This document shows positions 5,303 to 9,153 of a stretch of DNA of 9,153 bases, one piece after another. A model generated the notes under the pieces. It saw only the letters and a list, made by a program, of their open reading frames with translations, was not told the origin of the DNA and did no database searches. This DNA comes from a bacterium (GTDB taxonomy: Bacteria; BMS3Abin14). Each line of letters begins with the position of its first letter. Within the stretch, counting starts at the first letter, position 1. Position numbers and translations under genes: made by a program. The DNA lies in contig JARGFV010000097.1 in the NCBI GenBank assembly GCA_029210545.1, positions 1 to 9,153 on the forward strand. The letters run 5' to 3'.

Positions 5303-6151
5303 CCTGTTCGTTATCCCAAAACTATCGATCATCTCCGCCTTGTCGCTCCAGACTTCCACCGTGAGGTTCTGCTCTTCGTCGAAGAAAAGAACGCAGAAGT
5401 GATAAGCCTTGAGGAACAGTTCACTGAATTCGCTGGATTCGGCCTGGTTTCTGAGGGGCGCACCACCGCCGCCGGTGACGATGTACCGGATTCCGTTGAC
5501 CGTTGACCTCTCGTAATCGTGGTCGTGCCCGTTGAAAACGGCATCCACCCCGTACTGCTCGAAAAGGGGGACCAGGTCGTCAGCGATCCCCTTCTCGTCA
5601 GAACGGTGTTTCCCGGTGCTGAACAGGGGGTAGTGGAACGTCACGATGGTGTAGTCTGTCGCGGAAACACTCGACGAGAGCTCGCTTTCAAGCCACTGGT
5701 ACTGAGTGGAGCCGGCAGCGAGGCTCGATTCGGTGTCCAGAACGACGAAGTGAAACCCCTCGATGTCATCTACCGGGTACCACTTCTCGTTACCGGGGAG
5801 TGTAAAATTGTCGAAATAACGCTGGGCTTCCTCCTCGTGGTTGCCTAATGCGGGGTAGACGGGGGTCCCGGATGGCAGCTCTGAAATAATGCGGTTGAAG
5901 ATGATCCAGTCACCGGCCACCCGGCCGTCGTCCACCAGGTCGCCGGTGTGAAAGACGGCGGCAGGCTCGATGGTCGCCATCCCCTCCACAAGTGTCAGGT
6001 GGACATCGTGACCGGTGCGGCTGTCTCCGTAGACCACGACTCCACCGGCCAGGTGGCCGGGGAGCACGGACCAGTCCACGGATGCACTGCACCCGCCGGC
6101 CGCGACTGCGAGCACAAGAGCCACTGCAAAGAAAACCGTGTATTTCCTCAT
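5300..6151 (-). CDS. Calcineurin-like metallophosphoesterase lipoprotein
   Basis: This 283-aa secreted or membrane-anchored phosphoesterase starts with MRKYTVFFAVALVLAVAAGG followed by Cys21, a lipoprotein signal. Dimetal-site motifs appear in family order: GDSR (about 43-46), GDLVDDG (about 70-76), GNHE (about 103-106), FHYPLFS (about 173-179), and GHDHDYERS (about 209-217), which resembles the GHxHxYER end motif of purple-acid-phosphatase relatives. It probably hydrolyses phosphoesters outside the cytoplasm; the substrate is unknown. I chose the ATG at 6151 because AAGGA lies 7 nt upstream and it gives a clean signal peptide. An in-frame ATG at 6166 adds MKEMA but lies in the flanking repeat and lacks an SD. 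The TGA stop lies inside the terminal repeat of element copy 1, and copy 2 touches the start region, so the gene is tightly bracketed by repeats. Confidence 0.9.
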   Translation of the reverse strand: MRKYTVFFAVALVLAVAAGGCSASVDWSVLPGHLAGGVVVYGDSRTGHDVHLTLVEGMATIEPAAVFHTGDLVDDGRVAGDWIIFNRIISELPSGTPVYPALGNHEEEAQRYFDNFTLPGNEKWYPVDDIEGFHFVVLDTESSLAAGSTQYQWLESELSSSVSATDYTIVTFHYPLFSTGKHRSDEKGIADDLVPLFEQYGVDAVFNGHDHDYERSTVNGIRYIVTGGGGAPLRNQAESSEFSELFLKAYHFCVLFFDEEQNLTVEVWSDKAEMIDSFGITNR

Positions 6152-6163
6152 CGCCATTTCCTT

Positions 6164-6273
6164 CATCAGGGTCGCAAAAGTCCGTGCGGGCCTTTTGCTT
6201 AACGGGAACCGAAAAGCGTGGTTTCCGGTTCCCTCACGGGGGCGCGTTGATGGACCATCTCTGTGTCCATCAA
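6164..6273. repeat. Related palindromic element (copy 2)
   Basis: This element has the same orientation and end signatures as copy 1 but is about 110 bp. It opens with GTCGCAAAAGTCC followed by GGCCTTTTGC (imperfect hairpin). A GGGAACCG/CGGTTCCC hairpin comes next (6204-6211/6226-6233). It keeps the shared GGGGCGCGTTGATGGAC junction and ends with a perfect 9-bp hairpin TTGATGGAC/GTCCATCAA (6247-6255/6265-6273). The 12- and 13-bp stems and the GC palindrome of copy 1 are replaced or missing. Any phosphoesterase promoter must lie within or upstream of it. Confidence 0.75.
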
Positions 6274-6461
6274 CTGAAACAGCCTCGCGTTAACGGAAAT
6301 GTTACCACAAAGACAGGTCGTCTGGGTTGATGGTTTTGAAACCCCATCGGTTCTGAACCGGTAAAATAGTTCGCCACTTTTTCCTTAAAATCCTGCTAAA
6401 ATTGCAGGGGAAGCAATCGCCTCTGGAGAAGGAGGAGGTGATAAAATTGCAGAGTTGTAAC
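6274..6461. other. Hairpin-rich spacer with a plus-strand Shine-Dalgarno
   Basis: No protein gene is evident. Small inverted repeats include CGGTT-ctg-AACCG (about 6348-6360) and CCTGC/GCAGG (6392-6396/6404-6408). TAAAATTGCAG occurs twice (6397, 6443). On the plus strand a 10-nt match to the full anti-Shine-Dalgarno, AGGAGGTGAT (6433-6442), stands 4 nt before a TTG codon. An extended -10-like TGcTAAAAT is at 6394-6402 with no good -35. Confidence 0.5.
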
Positions 6462-6518
6462 CTTGATGGACCCGCAAAAAGTCCCGGATTGGACTTTTTG
6501 CGACTCTATCAAGTTTGA
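6447..6518 (+). other. Candidate small ORF or truncated gene start
   Basis: TTG at 6447 follows AGGAGGTGAT at near-ideal spacing and opens 23 codons (MQSCNLDGPAKSPGLDFLRL, then YQV) ending at TGA 6516-6518. Most of the codons lie in the palindromic element copy 3, so the peptide is probably not conserved. A lost gene cut off by insertion of the element is an equally good reading. It is followed by a plus-strand terminator. Confidence 0.2.
6462..6513. repeat. Single-hairpin element (copy 3, inverted)
   Basis: This is a 52-nt hairpin. CGCAAAAAGTCC (6473-6484) and GGACTTTTTGCG (6491-6502) pair perfectly around CGGATT, with outer arms CTTGAT/ATCAAG. Bases 6477-6511 are the exact reverse complement of 5146-5180 (35 nt). 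With one mismatch the match extends to 41 nt (5140-5180 against 6477-6517). Together these arms enclose the phosphoesterase gene. Confidence 0.9.
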
Positions 6519-6531
6519 TGTCTGAAGCCTG

Positions 6532-6574
6532 CCCTTCGATCATGCTGACTGCGTGATCGAAGGGTTTTGGTTTT
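6532..6574 (+). terminator. Intrinsic terminator on the plus strand
   Basis: A perfect 11-bp stem CCCTTCGATCA (6532-6542) / TGATCGAAGGG (6554-6564) is followed directly by TTTTGGTTTT (6565-6574) on the plus strand. On the minus strand, where the kinase ends 34 nt away, the stem lacks a U-tract, though it could still stabilise the kinase mRNA 3' end. Confidence 0.65.
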
Positions 6575-6597
6575 CAGGCGCTCGCTACACTCAGGTT

Positions 6598-8133
6598 TCA
6601 CCGCTGATCAAACTCCACCTCTATCTCCTTCCTCTCCCCCGATCCAAGCTCCAGGATATACTTCCTCGATCCCAGGTCCGGATGCCTGACCTCCAGGTTG
6701 TAAAGGCCGGGGTTGATATCGAAGGCCCTGACCTGCCAGGCGCCTCCTCCGGAGATCGCCAACTCCTCGCCGTTCAGCAAGACCGTTCCCCCCGATGGGC
6801 TGACAATGGTCAGTTGGGCTTTGCGTAGGGCAACCGGCATTATATCGTTGAGGGCGGACCGCTCACCCATCCAGCCTGCCAGAAACCATCCCCCCGCGAC
6901 AAGCAGGATAAGGAGCCCAACGATCCACAATGCTTTTAAGGAAGATCTGCTCTCCTTGTCATCACCGACGTAGTGGCCTGCATGCTCTTCCGCTTTGGAA
7001 CCGCCTCCGGGAGTCGCCTTGAGGCTCAAGGGAACATCCGCGGTACCGGCTTTCTGGTGTGTGTGCGGCACGGACACGACATCTTCAACCGGCTCGAGGG
7101 GCGGCAGATCAGCCGGCGGGTCCAGTTCGAGGGGATGGACAGCGCCTTTCTCAACACCCGTCGACGGCGCCGGTGCGACGGCCGCTTCAGGCAGCTGAAC
7201 CGCAACGAAGGGAGCAGTGACATCCTCCGGGCCCGCATCGGGAGACAATGAAGCGGTGCTCTCGGGGTCACGGTGCCTTTCGACAAGCCTTGTTACAGCT
7301 GTTTTCCGGGGGATCCTTTCCAGGGGCAGTGACATCTCGAGGACCGTAGACAGCTCTCCCATGGAGCTGAAGCGGGTTTCCGGGCTTTTGTTGAGGCACT
7401 TCATGACGATCTGCGAGATCGCGTCAGGGACATGGGGGGCGAACTCGCCCGGAGACGGAGGATCGGTGTGCAGGACGTTCTGGATGAGGGCGATGTGGTT
7501 GGCTCCCGAAAACGGCTTCTTCCCGGTAAGCATCTCGTAAAAGACGGCGCCGAGGCTGAAGATGTCCGCAGCCGACCCGAGCTGGTTCCCGGTGATCTGC
7601 TCGGGGGCCATGTAGGCCGGGGTCCCCAGGATCTGCCCTGCCACGGTCAGTTCCCCTGCATCGGGAACCGCCACGATCCCGAAGTCCATGAGCTTTACCT
7701 CGCCGTTTCCTGAAAGCATGACGTTGGCGGGCTTGACGTCCCGGTGGATCATGCCCCGGGAGTGGGCGAAAGAGAGGGCATCGCAGACCTCGATGACGAC
7801 CAGGGACGCCTCCACGACCTCCAGGCGCCCCAGACTTCCCAGGACATCCCTGAGCTCGGCCCCGTCGACGAACTCCATGGCGATATAGGCCTTTTCACCT
7901 TCTTCCCACAGGTCGTAGATAGTGACTATATTGGGGTGTTCGAGGGAAGCGGCCGCGCGGGCCTCGAGCCGGAACCTTTCGAGAGCGTTGGGGTCGGTCC
8001 GGAACCTCGCCAGGTCCAGTTCCTTGATCGCCACGTTCCTGTTGAGGGACTCCTGGACAGCCCTGAACACGACGGCCATGCCCCCCCGGCCGATCTCCTC
8101 GATGACTGTGTAGTTGCCGATTTTCCGGACCAT
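6598..8133 (-). CDS. PknB-like membrane Ser/Thr protein kinase
   Basis: This is a 511-aa Hanks-type kinase. The Gly-rich loop GRGGMAVVF is at 15-23, with ATP-lysine Lys37 (AIKE) and Glu57 as its likely helix-C partner. The catalytic loop HRDVKPAN is at 130-137 (Asp132), DFG at 150-152 and APE at 176-178. The kinase domain ends near 270. A Pro/Ala/Glu-rich linker (about 285-395) leads to one membrane span (about 401-420) and an outer domain (about 437-509) whose SPSGGTVLLNGEEL...PGLYNLEVRHP pattern resembles a PEGA carbohydrate-binding-type domain. It probably senses an envelope or wall signal and phosphorylates cytoplasmic targets; those targets are unknown. The ATG at 8133 has AGGGG about 5 nt upstream. 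No PP2C phosphatase or FHA gene is in the window. Confidence 0.95.
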   Translation of the reverse strand: MVRKIGNYTVIEEIGRGGMAVVFRAVQESLNRNVAIKELDLARFRTDPNALERFRLEARAAASLEHPNIVTIYDLWEEGEKAYIAMEFVDGAELRDVLGSLGRLEVVEASLVVIEVCDALSFAHSRGMIHRDVKPANVMLSGNGEVKLMDFGIVAVPDAGELTVAGQILGTPAYMAPEQITGNQLGSAADIFSLGAVFYEMLTGKKPFSGANHIALIQNVLHTDPPSPGEFAPHVPDAISQIVMKCLNKSPETRFSSMGELSTVLEMSLPLERIPRKTAVTRLVERHRDPESTASLSPDAGPEDVTAPFVAVQLPEAAVAPAPSTGVEKGAVHPLELDPPADLPPLEPVEDVVSVPHTHQKAGTADVPLSLKATPGGGSKAEEHAGHYVGDDKESRSSLKALWIVGLLILLVAGGWFLAGWMGERSALNDIMPVALRKAQLTIVSPSGGTVLLNGEELAISGGGAWQVRAFDINPGLYNLEVRHPDLGSRKYILELGSGERKEIEVEFDQR

Positions 8134-8424
8134 TTCATCCCCTGGAATTGAGTGGCAGGCGATGCAACGGGAAGATTTTAATATATCGGAATTGCGAATC
8201 GGGGATTGAAAATTTCCTGCCCTTGTCTTTCTTCGCTGCTTCGCGGCTTTGCGTGAGACCGCCCTTCAGCGTTATGGCGCCGGGACGCATAGACTCAGGA
8301 ACGCCACAATTCACCCTTCGACCTGGCTTCCGACTGCGCTTCGACCGTCTCCGTTTGAGCTTCAGCCTTCGCGTAAACCTCCTTCGTTGCTGCTTATACC
8401 CGGAAAACAGATATGTCCTCTCCG
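8134..8424. other. Repeat-rich gap between mscL and the kinase
   Basis: This 291-bp gap shows no convincing gene. It contains a heptamer-phased tract (8187-8214) and three octamer-like units CTTCGCTG, CTTCGCGG and CTTTGCGT at 8231-8254. A CTTCG-rich stretch (about 8315-8395) shares CAGCCTTCGC with the tandem repeat at the left end of the window. No clear terminator for mscL is visible after its stop. Confidence 0.6.
8187..8214. repeat. Heptamer-phased tract upstream of the kinase
   Basis: Units CGGAATT, GCGAATC, GGGGATT and GAAAATT begin at 8187, 8194, 8201 and 8208, in 7-nt phase but diverged. Confidence 0.6.
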
Positions 8425-8871
8425 TTAAAGCCCGGAAGTGCAGTTCGGACAGCGCTTCGCGTTAATGGGAATGGTTGTGAAACAATAAGAGCATTCTTTC
8501 GTTGTCGGCTCTGCCGGAGGAGCGTCCTCCTGTCGCTGCATTTTGTTCAGGGATTTAACGACCATGAACACCGCGAAAGCAACAATGATAAAACTGATGA
8601 CTGTATTGGCAAACATTCCGTAGTTCAGTGTCACCGCCCCGGCAGCCTGTGCATCGGCGATGGTCATATAGGGTCCCGCCGCTGAACCTTCCTTCAAGAT
8701 AATGAAAAGATTCGAGAAATCCACGTTACCCATCAGCATTCCGATGGGCGGCATGAGGATGTCGCTCACGAACGATTTTACAATTGTTCCGAAAGCGGCA
8801 CCGATGACGATTCCCACCGCCATGTCAACCACGTTGCCTTTCATTGCAAATTCTTTAAATTCCTTGAACAT
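8425..8871 (-). CDS. mscL: Large-conductance mechanosensitive channel MscL with zinc ribbon
   Basis: This is a 148-aa osmotic safety-valve channel of the inner membrane, acting as a homopentamer in this family. The N-terminal amphipathic helix [13 protein letters not shown] leads to TM1 (about 14-44, [20 protein letters not shown] with the DILMPPIG exit). A periplasmic loop (about 45-76) and TM2 (about 78-106) follow. E. coli MscL has 136 aa. Here the cytoplasmic end carries a zinc-ribbon-like tail with Cys127-x2-Cys130 and Cys141-x2-Cys144, a variant known in some other bacterial MscL proteins. The ATG at 8871 has GGGAGG about 7 nt upstream, a strong SD. It appears to be a single-gene unit. 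Confidence 0.97.
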   Translation of the reverse strand: MFKEFKEFAMKGNVVDMAVGIVIGAAFGTIVKSFVSDILMPPIGMLMGNVDFSNLFIILKEGSAAGPYMTIADAQAAGAVTLNYGMFANTVISFIIVAFAVFMVVKSLNKMQRQEDAPPAEPTTKECSYCFTTIPINAKRCPNCTSGL

Positions 8872-9002
8872 AACGTACCTCCCCTTCCAGTCTTGTGTTT
8901 TGAGTTTTTTTCATATACGCAGCGTATCACGTTTTTCCGAGACGCTGCCAGAGTCGATAGCCTGGCCCGGATCCCTGGTGAAGGAACACTCCGGTTCAGG
9001 TA

Positions 9003-9023
9003 GTCGGGGCGAGAGGATTTGAA
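9003..9023 (-). other. tRNA 3'-end-like fragment
   Basis: On the minus strand TTCAAATCCTCTCGCCCCGA reads like a T-loop, the 3' half of a T-stem, an acceptor strand and a discriminator base. The 5' half of the T-stem and the rest of the cloverleaf are absent, and the CCA position reads CTA. It may be an attachment-site remnant or chance similarity. Confidence 0.3.
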
Positions 9024-9102
9024 GGAACCTACGCCAAGCAACGTCCATGACTATCAGGATGGACCTCGATATATATCCAGCTTCGGCCCCCCCAGGCCTC
9101 CA

Positions 9103-9122
9103 ACCACCACTTTTCAGGTGGT
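9103..9122. repeat. Small hairpin near the right edge
   Basis: ACCACC (9103-9108) and GGTGGT (9117-9122) pair around an 8-nt loop. No U-tract follows on the plus strand. Too short to assign a role. Confidence 0.35.
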
Positions 9123-9153
9123 CGGGAAGAGACCTGTTCGTCATCCGCAACCA

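Larger units (their letters stand above)
8872..9153. other. Right-end region without a recognisable gene
   Basis: Open frames of up to about 80-105 codons exist but none shows a good start, a known domain or a natural protein composition. The region should hold the mscL promoter; TATATG (minus strand, about 8915) is a possible -10 without a clear -35. A small palindrome ATACG-cag-CGTAT lies at about 8914-8926. A tRNA-like fragment (9003-9023) and a small hairpin (9103-9122) are listed separately. Confidence 0.5.

Noticed and set aside
4982-5506. Plus-strand open frame upstream of the phosphoesterase
   Set aside because: It runs through the hairpin array and antisense to the phosphoesterase C-terminus, and has no domain. 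Its apparent openness is explained by the overlapping real gene and palindromes.
5146-6273. Integron gene cassette with attC-like sites around the phosphoesterase
   Set aside because: The elements lack paired RYYYAAC/GTTRRRY core sites and no integrase is present. The hairpins are many short stems, not one long imperfect attC fold.
6164-6461. Riboswitch upstream of the phosphoesterase
   Set aside because: The hairpins match the local repeat family, and I recognise no conserved aptamer core such as a cobalamin box, GEMM or TPP element.
8148-8465. Plus-strand open frame between the kinase and mscL
   Set aside because: Arg/Ser/Leu-rich composition typical of antisense or repeat translation, no SD, and it overlaps the mscL 3' end.
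8911-9150. Minus-strand 79-codon frame at the right edge
   Set aside because: No recognisable domain or clear SD, and the composition is not protein-like. A small unknown gene cannot be excluded but is not supported.

Overview
The window looks like the chromosome of a Deltaproteobacteria-type (Desulfobacterota-like) bacterium. The evidence is a surE-pcm-yqaA-nlpD-rpoS block ending in a group 2 sigma factor, a PA2779-family protein, a tRNA with an encoded CCA end, an MscL with a C-terminal zinc ribbon, and moderately GC-rich genes separated by repeat-filled spacers. The lineage is inferred from gene content only. All confident protein genes and the tRNA are on the minus strand.

Layout, left to right: (1) 1-188, an 85-bp tandem duplication and interleaved inverted repeats that touch the CCA end of a tRNA-Arg(CCT) (187-263), which has a good promoter at 279-307. 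(2) 438-815, a small secreted or membrane PA2779-family protein, closed by a hairpin overlapping its stop codon. (3) 938-4872, the stress and stationary-phase block, transcribed surE > pcm > yqaA > nlpD > rpoS. surE/pcm overlap by 4 nt, pcm/yqaA by 1 nt, and nlpD/rpoS are 4 nt apart. A gap of about 240 bp full of repeats lies between yqaA and nlpD. (4) 5146-6513, a lipoprotein metallophosphoesterase (5300-6151) bracketed by related palindromic elements: a five-hairpin array at its stop codon, a shorter version at its start codon, and a third hairpin further upstream. The outermost arms form a 35-bp perfect inverted repeat. (5) 6598-8133, a membrane-anchored PknB-like Ser/Thr kinase. (6) 8425-8871, the mechanosensitive channel mscL. 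(7) 8872-9153, no recognisable gene.

The conserved block joins metabolite and protein repair (SurE nucleotidase, Pcm isoaspartyl repair), a DedA/YqaA membrane protein, a LytM-type cell-wall lipoprotein and the general stress sigma factor. The kinase, phosphoesterase and MscL are separate envelope and signalling genes with no visible operon link to it.

The most unusual content is non-coding. Many spacers contain short, degenerate tandem repeats with a strict 7-nt period, but a different 7-mer at each site. Two such tracts run into coding sequence, at the NlpD N-terminus and the YqaA C-terminus. The palindromic elements around the phosphoesterase are the best candidate for an undescribed mobile or regulatory element. 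Beside them, on the otherwise silent plus strand, are a near-perfect Shine-Dalgarno sequence, a tiny ORF and an intrinsic terminator.
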